Source of the DNA: Deltaproteobacteria bacterium
GTDB taxonomy: Bacteria; CG2-30-53-67
Length of the DNA: 64,000 nt
Assembly (NCBI GenBank): GCA_013151235.1
Contig: JAADIO010000022.1
Coordinates: 48,591-112,590 of the forward strand
Reading direction: 5' to 3'
Position numbers and translations under genes: made by a program. Positions 43,490-53,388 of the stretch are shown here, one piece after another. The stretch's first letter is position 1, and each line of letters begins with the position of its first letter. The notes under the pieces were generated by a model that saw only the letters and a program-made list of their open reading frames with translations, searched no databases and was not told where the DNA came from.

Positions 43490-44149
43490 ATGGGGCTGAC
43501 GGGGGAAATTAAAACCATGCCGCTCACCGATCTGCTGCAGTGGATCGAAACGACGCGAAAATCGGGAATTGTGGAATGCCGTGCCGGCACGGAGTGGAAG
43601 AAGATCTTCTTTCAGGAAGGACAGATCATCTTTGCATCTTCGGCACGGGAGTCGGAAAAACTCGGTCAGCACCTCATCCGGCAGGAACGGATCAGGGAGT
43701 CCGACCTGATCGGCTGCCTTCATGAAAATGAACAGACGGGCAAGAAGTTGACTCAGATCCTTGAAGACCGCGGTCTCATCTCCCACGACGACCTGTACGG
43801 GGAGGTCGTCATCCTGATCAAGGAGATTCTCTTTGATCTTTTTCTCTGGGAGGAAGGACTCTTCCAGTTTCGGGACCGGGAACTCCCCGACTCCATGATC
43901 AGCCCGCTGGCCCTGAAAACAGGTCAGGTCTTGTTCGAGGTCTTAAACCGGATCGATGAAAACCGGCGGGACGGCATCCTGCCCGAGAAAGGAGCTACTG
44001 CCGGGCCAACGAAGTCGACAGGGATCAAGGTGAAGGGACGGATCATCTTCAAGGTGGATGATAAAAAGTTTACCCTACCCGGAGCTTATGAAAAAAGAGA
44101 GATCCCGAGCTTTCGGAAAGACGAGGAAGCCGAAGGAAATAAAGATTAG
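43490..44149 (+). CDS. DUF4388 domain protein
   Basis: The 219-residue cytoplasmic protein has an N-terminal DUF4388/PATAN-like domain: GLTGEIKTMPLTDLLQWIETTRKSGIVEC, IFFQEGQIIFASSA, GQHLIRQERIRESDL, followed by a helical region and a Lys-rich tail. Such domains are found in regulators of motility and two-component signalling in deltaproteobacteria and cyanobacteria. It sits among signalling genes (a receiver protein ends 39 bases away on the opposite strand; HD-GYP and HDOD genes follow). The ATG at 43490 follows GGAGAGGAAACTTA. Confidence 0.85.
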   Translation: MGLTGEIKTMPLTDLLQWIETTRKSGIVECRAGTEWKKIFFQEGQIIFASSARESEKLGQHLIRQERIRESDLIGCLHENEQTGKKLTQILEDRGLISHDDLYGEVVILIKEILFDLFLWEEGLFQFRDRELPDSMISPLALKTGQVLFEVLNRIDENRRDGILPEKGATAGPTKSTGIKVKGRIIFKVDDKKFTLPGAYEKREIPSFRKDEEAEGNKD

Positions 44150-44187
44150 GAATTGAATTGAAAGGAAGGGCCCGGTAACGGCTGCCG

Positions 44188-44583
44188 TCAACTATTGAGG
44201 TGTTTGGCAATCATGGCCATTACCAGATTCGGATCGTAGGGTTTCAGGAGGAAGTCGTCAGCGCCAGCCTTGAAGCTCTTCTCCTCGAATTCCACCTGCC
44301 CCTTGGCCGTCAGCATGATGATCACAATATCCCGGGTATCGGCATTCTGCTTGATCTCCTGACAGACCTCATAACCGTTCTTGTTCGGCATATTGATATC
44401 GAGAAAAATGATATCCGGTTTCTCCTGGGAGACCATTTCCAGGGCCTCCTCACCGTCGGTTGCCGTCGAGCAATCGAAGCCTTCCTTTTCCAGCATAAAG
44501 GCCAGAGAACGGGAGATATAAAATTCGTCGTCAACGATCATGATCTTTGCGGTCATCTGCACATCCTGAGTATCGGCACTCAT
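44188..44583 (-). CDS. Single-domain response regulator (CheY-like)
   Basis: The 131-residue stand-alone receiver domain has acidic pocket IVDDE, phosphoacceptor Asp in IIFLDINMPNKNG, Thr in MLTAKG and Lys in LLKPYDP. There is no output domain. The cognate kinase is not in the window. It may act with the HD-GYP or HDOD proteins encoded upstream on the same strand. An alternative start at the internal ATG (about ten residues later, MTAKIMIVDDE) is possible. Confidence 0.93.
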   Translation of the reverse strand: MSADTQDVQMTAKIMIVDDEFYISRSLAFMLEKEGFDCSTATDGEEALEMVSQEKPDIIFLDINMPNKNGYEVCQEIKQNADTRDIVIIMLTAKGQVEFEEKSFKAGADDFLLKPYDPNLVMAMIAKHLNS

Positions 44584-44665
44584 CGGGATAACTCCTTTGA
44601 CTTCCTGACACAGACTGAAAGTAATATTAATCTATTACAAGCTCGGGTAAATGTCAATTATTTAT

Positions 44666-46690
44666 TTAAGTAGTCATGACACTTTCGGCCTTCTGCCTAC
44701 AGATCGGAGTCCGCAAAAAGGCATCCACCACCTCCGGCGAAAACTGCGTCCCGCTGCACCGTTTCAACTCTTCCACGGCAAACTCATGGCCCGGCCCCTT
44801 TCGGTAGGGCCGGTCCGAGGTAATCGCATCATAGGTGTCGGCCACGGCAAGGATACGGGCCAGCAGGGGGATCGCGTCCCCCGTCAATCCTTCCGGATAT
44901 CCTTGCCCGTCATACCGTTCATGGTGATACTTCATTCCCGGCAGGATGACTTCCATCTCCCGGATGTGCTCCACGATCTTTACCCCGCAAAGGGGATGAG
45001 TTTTCATAATTTCGAATTCCTCACGGGTGAGCCGATCCGGTTTGTTCAGAATCGATTCCGGAATGGCGATCTTGCCGATATCATGCAAAATGGCGGTCCG
45101 CTCCAGTATTCCCATTTCCTCGGCGGACAGATTCATCTCCTGCCCGATAAGCCCGGCATAATAGGCAACCTTCCGGGAGTGGTTATGTGTATAGGGGTCC
45201 TTGGCATCAACGGCGGCGGCAAGAGCCATGATGGTATTGAGAAAGAGCGCCTTCTGGTCGGCAATCAGTTTGGCGTTTTCCACGGCATTGGCGACCTGGT
45301 TCCCCAGGGTCGTCAGCAGATCCTGATCCTCCTCGCCGAACCGTTCTCCGGCTCGTTTGTTTACCACGGCAATCGTCCCGATCGTCTTCCCCTTACTCAC
45401 AAAGGGAACCCCGAGAAGGTTCTCAATATGCACGCGTCCCTGTTCTCCGAAATCGAGGTTAAGTGCCTCTGCCTGAGGCTGCTCCAGGACGACCGGTTTT
45501 CCGGAGAGCAGGATCCTATCGAAGAACCCCTGCGTTTTGTCATCCTCCCCAAGATCACGCACGGCCGGGGATTCGGAAAGCAGCCGATGCCGATCCGGCG
45601 GTGACGCAACCGTCCCGGGATCTTCGGGACAATAAACCACCGCTGCTTCGGCATTGGTCAGGGTTTTTGCATAATCGCGAATCTTTGCAAAGAGCTTTTC
45701 CAGATCAAGTGTGGCGTTAATGGAAAGAGCAATCTTGTTGAGCTGGTCGATAAAAACCGCCCGTTTTTCCAAATCTTCATAGGTCTGCATTAACTCCTGG
45801 AGTGTCTTATTCAGTTTTTCCTCGGAATGGGTCAACTCCTTGAGGACCTGGGCATTGGCAATCACCACGGCGGCCTGCGACGTCAGAGCATTCAGGAGCT
45901 TCAGATCATTCGACTTGAAACTCTCCGCCGCCAGCTTGTCGGAAAGGTTTAGGACCCCCAGAATCCGTTTTTCATGCTCCCCCCGCACCGTCTGAAGGGG
46001 GAGCGAGATGAACGATCCGGTCTTGTAGTTCCCTTTGGAAAAAGCAGAGAGTTCAGGATGACTCCGAATGTCCTCCACGATCAGGGGCTTGCCGCTTTCT
46101 ATCACCTTGCTACAGAGAGTGTCGGCAACATCAAAGGTCTCGGAATCAAGATTATCTCGGGAAAAGCCGTACGCCGCTGCAACATGAAAATATTTGGCCT
46201 CCTTGTCCAGGAGCAATACCGAACCACGCTCCGCATGGGTGATGGCAACAGCCTGATGGAGGATAATCGATGCCACACGGTTCACGTCCTGAATATTCCC
46301 CAGTGCATCGGCCACCCGGTAAAGCATGTTGATGATCTGGTAGTTGTCCAGCACTTCACGGGAGAAGCTTTCGATCTCCGCCTGGTTCTGAAGATATTCC
46401 CGAAGGACATCATGCAGGTGCCGCACCGCCTGCTCCGCACGAGACGGGTCCTCCGCGTACCCCTGAACCAGGAGAAGCGGTGTACTCCCGATTCGAAGTT
46501 CCGTTGATGCCGCCGGTGCCGGGAGAGCCGCCGGATGAACGGCCCGTGAATTCAGAAGCCTTTCATCGGTCGGAAGGTAGTAAACCTGCAGAATGACGGA
46601 GGCAATCGACCCGACTTGTTCAAGAAGGGACGAGATATGCTCTTTGATTTTCTTGTTCCAGGGAATTCGTATGCCCTGATTGTACATCAT
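44666..46690 (-). CDS. GAF-GAF-HD-GYP signalling protein (putative c-di-GMP phosphodiesterase)
   Basis: The product is about 674 residues: an N-terminal region, a GAF domain (about 120-270, ADALGNIQDVNRVASIIL...), a short coiled coil (LNKTLQELMQTYEDLEKRA), a second GAF domain (about 310-470) and a C-terminal HD-GYP domain (HNHSRKVAYYAGLIG, HDIGKIAIPESILNKPDRLT, HHERYDGQGYPEGL, ADTYDAITSDRPYR) with all metal ligands and the GYP motif. It should hydrolyse cyclic di-GMP. I chose the ATG at 46690 with CGGAG five bases upstream; a TTG at 46750 lacks a ribosome-binding site. Confidence 0.9.
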   Translation of the reverse strand: MMYNQGIRIPWNKKIKEHISSLLEQVGSIASVILQVYYLPTDERLLNSRAVHPAALPAPAASTELRIGSTPLLLVQGYAEDPSRAEQAVRHLHDVLREYLQNQAEIESFSREVLDNYQIINMLYRVADALGNIQDVNRVASIILHQAVAITHAERGSVLLLDKEAKYFHVAAAYGFSRDNLDSETFDVADTLCSKVIESGKPLIVEDIRSHPELSAFSKGNYKTGSFISLPLQTVRGEHEKRILGVLNLSDKLAAESFKSNDLKLLNALTSQAAVVIANAQVLKELTHSEEKLNKTLQELMQTYEDLEKRAVFIDQLNKIALSINATLDLEKLFAKIRDYAKTLTNAEAAVVYCPEDPGTVASPPDRHRLLSESPAVRDLGEDDKTQGFFDRILLSGKPVVLEQPQAEALNLDFGEQGRVHIENLLGVPFVSKGKTIGTIAVVNKRAGERFGEEDQDLLTTLGNQVANAVENAKLIADQKALFLNTIMALAAAVDAKDPYTHNHSRKVAYYAGLIGQEMNLSAEEMGILERTAILHDIGKIAIPESILNKPDRLTREEFEIMKTHPLCGVKIVEHIREMEVILPGMKYHHERYDGQGYPEGLTGDAIPLLARILAVADTYDAITSDRPYRKGPGHEFAVEELKRCSGTQFSPEVVDAFLRTPICRQKAESVMTT

Positions 46691-46754
46691 CAACACTCCG
46701 TACTTGTTCGGAACCGACCATCGATCGGGGCGATACCGGGAACCTTTCAAGTTT

Positions 46755-47633
46755 TTACGGATGGCTCATTTCCACGATCGTCGCCTTCGATTCTTCCACC
46801 ATCCGGATCGTGTATGCAAGATGTTCTTCCGTCAAGTCAAGATCCCCCAACAGGTCGTCCTCAATAACGGGTTCGCAGGGATTCCCACCGTTCCCGATTC
46901 CCATCCGCCGGATGGTCAGATCGGCCAGAGTCAAAAGCTTTGCCAGCGGATCGGTGGTATCTCCGGGAAAATGATGGTCCTGAATGGCCCTTACAAAGAT
47001 GTCCGGCAGACCCCAGGTCTCAACCAGCCACGCCCCGGCATCAGCATGATCCAGCCCTAAAACTTCCCGTTCAATCTGCCGGATCTCGGTCTGTTTGTCC
47101 CGGGCAATTTCGAGGATATTATTGTAGTTCAGATCCAGCAGTTTAATCAGCACCATCTTTCCGATGTCATGGAGCAACCCTCCCAAAAAGGCCGGTCCAC
47201 GGTCACAACGATGGCTGATTTGGGCAAACCGGTCCGCTGCAAAACCAACCGCAAAAGAGTGAAGATAAATCGCATTAACCCGGGTCGATAACGGGCTGTA
47301 GGGGTCATGGAAACAGGAGAAGACGGAAAGTCCGATGGTGATATTTTTCACGGCGTTGAACCCAATGAGGGAGATCGCACTACCCAGATCGACGACATGC
47401 CGCTGAAATCCATAGTAGGGTGAGTTCGCGAAGGCGACTACCTTGGCGGAGATTGGAGGATCATGGATAATGGCCATTTCCAGATCCCTCGCCGTGGCAT
47501 CGGGATCATCGGTAACGGTCAAAACATTTCCGAGAATACCGGGCAGCGTCGGCAATTGATCGATTTTTTCGACCAACAGCTTGATTTTGTCCGGGGCGTG
47601 ACACGGGATGTGACCCATTGTCTCCACGTTCAT
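46755..47633 (-). CDS. HDOD-domain signalling protein
   Basis: The 292-residue cytoplasmic protein has one HDOD domain: VEKIDQLPTLPGILGNVLTV, IIHDPPISAKVVAFANSPYYG, LGSAISLIGFNAVKNITIGLSVF and GGLLHDIGKMVLI. Near the end is HADAGAWLVETWGLPDIFVRAIQDHH. HDOD proteins are non-enzymatic or poorly understood regulators in motility and c-di-GMP networks. AGGAGG directly abuts the ATG at 47633, so the in-frame GTG at 47627 (six bases after AGGAGG) may be the true start. It is followed by the HD-GYP gene. Confidence 0.87.
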   Translation of the reverse strand: MNVETMGHIPCHAPDKIKLLVEKIDQLPTLPGILGNVLTVTDDPDATARDLEMAIIHDPPISAKVVAFANSPYYGFQRHVVDLGSAISLIGFNAVKNITIGLSVFSCFHDPYSPLSTRVNAIYLHSFAVGFAADRFAQISHRCDRGPAFLGGLLHDIGKMVLIKLLDLNYNNILEIARDKQTEIRQIEREVLGLDHADAGAWLVETWGLPDIFVRAIQDHHFPGDTTDPLAKLLTLADLTIRRMGIGNGGNPCEPVIEDDLLGDLDLTEEHLAYTIRMVEESKATIVEMSHP

Positions 47634-47914
47634 CCTCCTGCCGCAAGCATTCCGGAATTCATGACTGCGACCCAATCAATATCAAATCAGGGGAAAATCA
47701 ATGCGGTACCTGATTTACTATCGGCCGAACGGAAAAAGTTCTTTAACGAAAAAACGTATAAATATAGATGTTTCTTCCGGGACGGACATAAAACACCTAA
47801 AAACAGGGCTATTGCCGGGGAAAGGGCCGGAACATACTTCTTCTCCAAAACCGACCATAAAAAACCCGCTCCGAAGAGTTGAATACGCCATAACCCCTTA
47901 AAAAACAAAGCCTC
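47634..47914. other. Divergent HDOD / LysM intergenic region
   Basis: No gene that I can support. Small open frames on the plus strand lack ribosome-binding sites. The clear signal here is the LysM promoter that starts at 47915. Confidence 0.4.
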
Positions 47915-47943
47915 TTGACAAACAGACCCGCTCCATCTATAAT
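47915..47943 (+). promoter_or_regulatory. Consensus sigma-70 promoter of LysM gene
   Basis: TTGACA (47915-47920), 17 bases, TATAAT (47938-47943): both hexamers are perfect, so strong constitutive expression is expected. The leader is about 70 bases, with AAAGGAGAG before the ATG. Confidence 0.88.
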
Positions 47944-48020
47944 TTTTTATAGGTAGAAAAAGAAAAGATTCGGACATCATCGTCGCCGATACCTCCAAAC
48001 CCCGAAACAAAGGAGAGACC

Positions 48021-49091
48021 ATGAAAAGAGTACTTCGAAGGATCATGCTGGGGACCTTCCTTGTTTTCCTGTGCGCCATCCTCGGTACTGCAGCCACGGT
48101 CTTCGGTGCAAACGGCCGGGTCCACAACGTTGTCAAGGGAGATACCCTGTGGGATGTGACACAGCAGTATCTGGACAATCCTTTTTTTTGGCCGAAAGTT
48201 TGGCAGTACAATCCCCAGATCAAAAACCCCCATTTGATTTATCCCGGCGAGGAAGTCCGGATTCCCTCCCCGGAGGAGCTGGCCAACATAGGGACGGCTA
48301 CGGTTTCCACCCCCAAGCCCCAAATCGAAGCTCCCCGAACAGTCGTCGGCCGGCATATTGTGGAACGAGGTCTCTTTGAGTCGGCCGGTTTTATCCTCCC
48401 GGCCGACCAGAAAGATTGGCCGGGAGCCATCGTCTCCACGTGGGAAGAAAAAACCTTGCTCGTCGCACGGGACGTGGTGGAAATAAACCGGGGGAAATCC
48501 GACGGGGTCAACGAGGGGGAGCTCTTTCAGATCATTCGAATCGGAAACGAGACTGTCCATCCGAAAACGCATAAGAAAATGGGCAGACAGGTCACGATAC
48601 AGGGGATCCTGAAAATCAATTCCGTCGGTCAAAAAATTTCCAAGGCAACAATCATCAAGTCTTACAACCCCATCCGGGTGGGAGACAGGATCCGGCCTTA
48701 CCATCCCATGCCCCTGGTCGGGACCGAGGACCTGACGACGGAAGACAAGAGTATCGGAGGGGTCATCGTCATGAACACCCGGGGCAAAGCAAACCTGGCC
48801 TCACGGGATACGGTCTACCTTGATGTAGGATCCAAAGATGACGTCCTTCCCGGAGACCGCTTTCTCATCTACCGTGACGGCATCCCCTTCCAGGTCAGTG
48901 CGAAGAATGCCGCCGGGATTGAACCGGCCGATTATCCCCCGGACATTATGGGAGAATTAGTGGTCCTGAACACCATGGACCAGACCTCGACTGCAGTAAT
49001 TGTGGAAGAACTCTATGAGATCAAACCGGGCGACCGGATCAAGTACATTCCCCGTTCTCTACCTTCAATCAAAAAATACAATATCGACTGA
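48021..49091 (+). CDS. Exported LysM-domain protein
   Basis: The 356-residue protein has a signal peptide (MLGTFLVFLCAILGTAATVFGA) and one LysM peptidoglycan-binding domain at about residues 35-82 (HNVVKGDTLWDVTQQYLDNPFFWPKVWQ, NPHLIYPGEEVRIP). A C-terminal region of about 250 residues contains repeated beta-strand units (EINRGKSDGVNEGELFQI, DRIRPY, YLDVGSKDDVLPGDRFLIYRDG, ELYEIKPGDRIKYIP) in flagellar-assembly/SH3-like style. It probably sits in the cell wall or periplasm. It has a perfect promoter and its own terminator, so it is an abundant single-gene unit. Confidence 0.9.
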   Translation: MKRVLRRIMLGTFLVFLCAILGTAATVFGANGRVHNVVKGDTLWDVTQQYLDNPFFWPKVWQYNPQIKNPHLIYPGEEVRIPSPEELANIGTATVSTPKPQIEAPRTVVGRHIVERGLFESAGFILPADQKDWPGAIVSTWEEKTLLVARDVVEINRGKSDGVNEGELFQIIRIGNETVHPKTHKKMGRQVTIQGILKINSVGQKISKATIIKSYNPIRVGDRIRPYHPMPLVGTEDLTTEDKSIGGVIVMNTRGKANLASRDTVYLDVGSKDDVLPGDRFLIYRDGIPFQVSAKNAAGIEPADYPPDIMGELVVLNTMDQTSTAVIVEELYEIKPGDRIKYIPRSLPSIKKYNID

Positions 49092-49136
49092 GACCCTCGT
49101 CCCCGGAGAAAAATCTGTTTGCAGAATGTATTCTCC

Positions 49137-49166
49137 AAAAGCCCCGCCTGAAGGCGGGGCTTTTTA
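49137..49166. terminator. Bidirectional terminator between LysM gene and comF
   Basis: GCCCCGCC-TGAA-GGCGGGGC (49141-49160) is preceded by AAAA and followed by TTTTTA. It overlaps the comF stop region, so it can serve both convergent genes. Confidence 0.88.
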
Positions 49167-49940
49167 TTCCATGAAGGCTCCGGCCAGGGCTAAAAACCGG
49201 ACCGTTTCCGCTCCCGCATTCTTCAAAGTTCGCGCACACTCCTGCGCCGTTGCACCGGTGGTCAAGACATCATCGACAATGAGCAGATGCCGTCCACGGA
49301 TCGCTTCCCCCGAAAGAACGGTAAAACAGCCCCGGATATTACGTCTCCGCTCCTTTGGATGAAGGCCGACCTGCGGCCGCCCGCCTTTCAGACGAACGAG
49401 TTGCCCCAGGAGCAAAGGAACAGAGAGCCCTTCCGACACCGCCCGCGCCAACACCGTGGCCTGGTTGAAACCACGGTTGCGAAGACGTGACGAATGAAGC
49501 GGGACCGGCAGAACACCCTCCACCTCCGTAAGCGCCGGCAGCAGCTCTTTCAGCCGGAAATCGATCAGCCCGCGGCCCAGTTTCCAGTATCCGGAATATT
49601 TAAATAGGTGAACCGCCTCCCGCAGGGCCCCCTGAAACAGGAAGAGGGTTTGAACGGCATCGAGGAGAGGCGGACCGGGGCGGCACTCCCCGCAACGAAA
49701 ACGCGGATTCATTTCGAGGAGAGAAGGTTCCGGCAGAAGCCGTCCGCAGGTAGGACAGCGGGGGCCTTCCACCCTGCGAAGAGAAGAGATACATTTTTCA
49801 CAAAGAGGAACCCCCGAGGCGGATTTTTCCCCCTCCCCGCAGAGGGGGCACCGGGGGGGCAGGAGCAGATTGAGAAAGACCCGGGCACTCCGGATCATGG
49901 GTGCCGCAACGGCAGCCGGTCTTTCAATGCGCGTTCTCAT
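49164..49940 (-). CDS. comF: ComF-family phosphoribosyltransferase-like protein
   Basis: The 258-residue protein has an N-terminal double zinc ribbon (CPLCGEG, CEKC, CPTCG, CGEC) and a PRTase fold. The PRPP motif [12 protein letters not shown] and the [18 protein letters not shown] stretch are typical of ComF/GntX. The family is tied to DNA uptake in competent bacteria, but the enzymatic role is unclear. The ATG at 49940 overlaps the gpmI stop, placing comF as last gene of the conserved block. Confidence 0.9.
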   Translation of the reverse strand: MRTRIERPAAVAAPMIRSARVFLNLLLPPRCPLCGEGEKSASGVPLCEKCISSLRRVEGPRCPTCGRLLPEPSLLEMNPRFRCGECRPGPPLLDAVQTLFLFQGALREAVHLFKYSGYWKLGRGLIDFRLKELLPALTEVEGVLPVPLHSSRLRNRGFNQATVLARAVSEGLSVPLLLGQLVRLKGGRPQVGLHPKERRRNIRGCFTVLSGEAIRGRHLLIVDDVLTTGATAQECARTLKNAGAETVRFLALAGAFME

Positions 49941-51483
49941 CCAGGATCAGACTCCGTCCGGTCATTTCGGGAGGCTGTGGAATTCCGAGCAGTTCCAGCA
50001 GGGTCGGTGCAATATCGGCCAGGATTCCGTTTCCTCGAAGATGAATACCTTTTCGGGTGAGAACCAGCGGCACCGGGTTTACGGTATGGGCCGTAAAAGG
50101 CTCGGAACTCCCCGGTTCCCGCATCATTTCACAATTCCCGTGATCCGACGTAATCAGGAGCGTCCCTTCCTTACGATCCAGAACTTCAAAGATCCGGCCG
50201 ACACAACGGTCGACGGCCTCCACGGCCGAAACGGCGGCCTCATAAACCCCGGTATGTCCCACCATATCCCCATTGGCAAAGTTGAGAATGATCACATCGA
50301 AGGCATCCTCTTTGATTCCCCGGATCACGGCATCGGTGACCTCGGGGGCACTCATCTCCGGTTTCTCGTCATAGGTGGCAACTTCACGGGGAGACGGGAT
50401 CAGGATCCGTTCTTCACCGGGATACTTCTTCTCCTCTCCACCGTTGAAGAAGAAGGTCACATGAGCGTACTTCTCCGTTTCCGCGATCCGAAGCTGCCGA
50501 AGGCCCTGCCGGCTGATCACCTCGGCAAATATATTCTTCAGGGAATGAGGCGGAAACGCCACGGGCAGGGAAAAAGTTTCGTCATACTCGGTCATGCAGA
50601 CAAAAGACGCAAGATCGATGTGCTTCCGAGCGAATCCTGAAAAGGTCTCTTCCGTGAAAGCCCGGGTGATCTCCCGGGCGCGGTCGGAGCGGAAGTTAAA
50701 AAAGATGATCCCGTCCCCGTCCCGAATGACGGCGGGAGCTTCACCCGGAGGAACGATACTCATGGGCGGAACAAATTCGTCGGTGTTCCCATCCCGGTAG
50801 GAAGCGGAGACGGCCTCTTCAACAGAGGTCCGGCAGGAACCGCCCTCCACCATGGTCCGATAGGCCTTCTCGACCCGGTCCCAGCGGGAATCCCGGTCCA
50901 TGGCGTAGTAGCGCCCCATCACCGTTGCAAAACGTCCGACGCCCTTTTCCCGCAGAAAGGATTCCACCTTCCGGAGATAACCGACACCACTGGTGGGGGG
51001 GGTGTCACGGCCATCGAGGAAGGCATGGAGACAAACCTTGGAAAGCCCCCGGTCGGCGGCAAGGGTGACCAATGCCTTCAGGTGGTCAAGATGACTGTGA
51101 ACACCGCCGTCCGACACCAGTCCCATGAGATGAAGGACCGAACCCCGTTTTTTTACGGTTTCACAGATCCGGGAAAAAGCGGAATTGGAGAAGAAATTCC
51201 CATTTTCAATCGCCCGGGTGATCCTTGTAAAATCCTGATAGACGATCCGACCGGCACCAAGGTTCTGATGACCGACCTCGGAATTTCCCATCTGGCCGGG
51301 GGGGAGCCCGACATCAAGGCCGGAGGCCCCCATCAGGGTGTGGGGATACTCCCGGAACAACCGGTCAAGTACCGGCGTTTCAGCCTTCCGGACGGCATTG
51401 TAGTCGGTGGATTCCCGGTAACCCCAGCCATCGAGAATCATGAGCATCAGCGGAGTCGTGCTGTTGACCGGATGTTCAGGCAT
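49924..51483 (-). CDS. gpmI: 2,3-bisphosphoglycerate-independent phosphoglycerate mutase
   Basis: This 519-residue alkaline-phosphatase-superfamily enzyme interconverts 3- and 2-phosphoglycerate. Motifs: [11 protein letters not shown] (metal), [21 protein letters not shown] (nucleophile Ser), the FLDGRDTPP loop, [11 protein letters not shown] and [11 protein letters not shown] with metal ligands. Length is typical. Its ATG lies within the last codons of lapB, and comF starts inside its 3' end, so the three are translationally coupled. Confidence 0.95.
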   Translation of the reverse strand: MPEHPVNSTTPLMLMILDGWGYRESTDYNAVRKAETPVLDRLFREYPHTLMGASGLDVGLPPGQMGNSEVGHQNLGAGRIVYQDFTRITRAIENGNFFSNSAFSRICETVKKRGSVLHLMGLVSDGGVHSHLDHLKALVTLAADRGLSKVCLHAFLDGRDTPPTSGVGYLRKVESFLREKGVGRFATVMGRYYAMDRDSRWDRVEKAYRTMVEGGSCRTSVEEAVSASYRDGNTDEFVPPMSIVPPGEAPAVIRDGDGIIFFNFRSDRAREITRAFTEETFSGFARKHIDLASFVCMTEYDETFSLPVAFPPHSLKNIFAEVISRQGLRQLRIAETEKYAHVTFFFNGGEEKKYPGEERILIPSPREVATYDEKPEMSAPEVTDAVIRGIKEDAFDVIILNFANGDMVGHTGVYEAAVSAVEAVDRCVGRIFEVLDRKEGTLLITSDHGNCEMMREPGSSEPFTAHTVNPVPLVLTRKGIHLRGNGILADIAPTLLELLGIPQPPEMTGRSLILDENAH

Positions 51484-52807
51484 GAGGAACCCGCGTACTC
51501 CGTCCGGCCGGCAATTCCGGGCGGGAAAGAGAAATAGAAAATCCCTTCAGCGAGCCGCAGGCATCGCAACGGGGCGTCCATTTCTTCCGCTCATGGCCAC
51601 AATCCTCACAGGCATAAGGCGCGAAAACAGGCCGCACAAAATTCACGGAGTGCTTGAATTCTTCAATCGCCTCCGAAAGCCTCCCCCGCTTTGTATAGAT
51701 ATCCCCCAGGATCTGATGCAGGATGGGGGACTGCACACCCTGCCGGGAAAGCCCTTCGAAAACCTCCAGGGCATCATCAATCATCTCCAGGCGATAGTAA
51801 AATTTCCCCAAGAGAAACTTGTAGACCGGACTGTCGGGAAAACGGGAGACCGCCTGCTTGTAGATCTTGATAATCCCTGCCGGATCTTCGTGTTTTCGAT
51901 AGAATTCATCGAACTCTTCCAGAAAGACGACGGCACCGGTCTCCCGGAATCCTTTCTTCCAGACCTTGAGTGCCTCGTCGTCCTTTCCCTCTCTTCGGTA
52001 AAGATCCCCTAATTCAAGGTAGGCCGCAACAAAGGTCTTGTCCGCCTTGATCAATTCCATATACCCCTTCAGCAATCGATCGGACTCGCGTTCGGGATCG
52101 AGCCGCTTTAACCGCATCAACTGATAATAATGAAGACGTTTCTGCTCGTCGACGTCCTTTTTCAAGCCCCAGTAGCCTTTCTGCAATTCCCAGACCTTCT
52201 CCCAGGCCTGCTCCCGCTCGTAGTAAGCACGTAATTTATGGAATGCACTCACATTCCGGGGATCGATCTTCAGGATCATCCGGTAAATCTCCGCGGCCTC
52301 TTCAAACCGGTCGCACCGTCGCAGGTCCTTGGCCAAGGCAAAAAGAATGATCAGGTTTCGCGGAGACAGGGCGCGGGCCTTGCCGTGATACCGGATGGCC
52401 TCCTTGAAATTCCCGTTGTAACGGCAGACCTCGCCGATCCGCAGAAGAACATCCACATTCTCCGGTTCCCATTCAAGGATCTTTTTGAAACTCTTCAGGG
52501 CCTCCTCCCGCTTTTTGCTGAGCAGATCATTCACTCCCCGTCGATAGAGATCCATGATCTTCTCTTTCTTCTTTAATCGCCCCTGTTCCCGCCAACCGAT
52601 CACACTGCGGCGGGTATCCCGAAGGGCCACCCCGATCATGACGAGAAAGGCCCCCAACCCCATGGAGCTGAGAATAAGCAGGCTGGTATAGATCGGGAAG
52701 GTCACGCCCGGCGCCGGATGAAACTGGATCGTCGCCGGATTCAGACTGGAAAGATAAAGCATGGCGATGATCAGAAAGAACATTCCGATGAACAGGCGGG
52801 TAAACAT
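51476..52807 (-). CDS. lapB: LapB-type TPR/rubredoxin protein fused to a LapA-like membrane domain
   Basis: The 443-residue inner-membrane protein opens with a LapA-like (DUF1049) pair of helices ([25 protein letters not shown] and [22 protein letters not shown]). About eight or nine TPRs follow (about residues 90-400), then a C-terminal zinc ribbon ([20 protein letters not shown]) as in E. coli LapB. LapB controls LpxC level through FtsH. Having both LapA and LapB parts in one chain, together with lpxC in this genome, supports a lipopolysaccharide-balance role. It overlaps gpmI by 8 bases. Confidence 0.85.
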   Translation of the reverse strand: MFTRLFIGMFFLIIAMLYLSSLNPATIQFHPAPGVTFPIYTSLLILSSMGLGAFLVMIGVALRDTRRSVIGWREQGRLKKKEKIMDLYRRGVNDLLSKKREEALKSFKKILEWEPENVDVLLRIGEVCRYNGNFKEAIRYHGKARALSPRNLIILFALAKDLRRCDRFEEAAEIYRMILKIDPRNVSAFHKLRAYYEREQAWEKVWELQKGYWGLKKDVDEQKRLHYYQLMRLKRLDPERESDRLLKGYMELIKADKTFVAAYLELGDLYRREGKDDEALKVWKKGFRETGAVVFLEEFDEFYRKHEDPAGIIKIYKQAVSRFPDSPVYKFLLGKFYYRLEMIDDALEVFEGLSRQGVQSPILHQILGDIYTKRGRLSEAIEEFKHSVNFVRPVFAPYACEDCGHERKKWTPRCDACGSLKGFSISLSRPELPAGRSTRVPHA

Positions 52808-52877
52808 CTCTTCTCCTTTTTTTCTGAGTGCCCTATTTCCGAATCCGGTGCGTCACACTATTTACGAACAGGACCTC

Positions 52878-53348
52878 TTACCGGTGATACCGTTTTCCCT
52901 TCAGAATGGTGAATCCCCGGTAGATCTGTTCCAGAAGGATCAGGCGGGCCAATTCATGTGTCAAGGTCATCTGCGACAGAGAAAGCCTCCGGTCGGCCCT
53001 CGACCGCACCTCCGGGGAAAGACCTTCGGCGCCGCCGATTACAAAGGTCAGACTCCGCCCCGGACGGCGCAACTCGTTCTCCAGAAATTCGGCAAAACCC
53101 TCCGAGGAGATCTCCTCCCCGGCCACATCAAGGACGCAGACCCGGTCACGAGGATCAAGAACCTTCAGAATCCGCTCTCCCTCCAACCGGATAACCCGGA
53201 GAATTTCCGCCCCTTTCCCGGCCTTGACTTCTTTTAAGCGGACCTCTTCGAGGAGGTGGTAGCGCCGGATCCGCTTCAGGAAACGCCCGGCACCGATCCG
53301 CACGAACTCATCCTCTCCCTTGCCGATGGAGACGAGACGAATCTTCAC
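52878..53348 (-). CDS. rlmH: 23S rRNA pseudouridine-1915 N3-methyltransferase
   Basis: This 156-residue SPOUT methyltransferase modifies helix 69 of 23S rRNA. The N terminus KIRLVSIGK, the LDVAGEEISSEGFAEFLE stretch, the SAM-binding knot FVIGGAEGLSPEV and the C-terminal LTHELARLILLEQIYRGFTILKG.RYHR are all typical. A GTG start gives the usual length. It lies between rsfS and lapB in the conserved block. Confidence 0.95.
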   Translation of the reverse strand: MKIRLVSIGKGEDEFVRIGAGRFLKRIRRYHLLEEVRLKEVKAGKGAEILRVIRLEGERILKVLDPRDRVCVLDVAGEEISSEGFAEFLENELRRPGRSLTFVIGGAEGLSPEVRSRADRRLSLSQMTLTHELARLILLEQIYRGFTILKGKRYHR

Positions 53349-53388
53349 GGCAAAATCCGGCGGTTCTTACTCTTCTCTTCCACGCCTC

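Noticed and set aside
47701-47901. A 66-codon plus-strand frame between HDOD and LysM genes.
   Set aside because: It has no ribosome-binding site or recognisable composition, and it overlaps other equally unconvincing frames in the same intergenic region.
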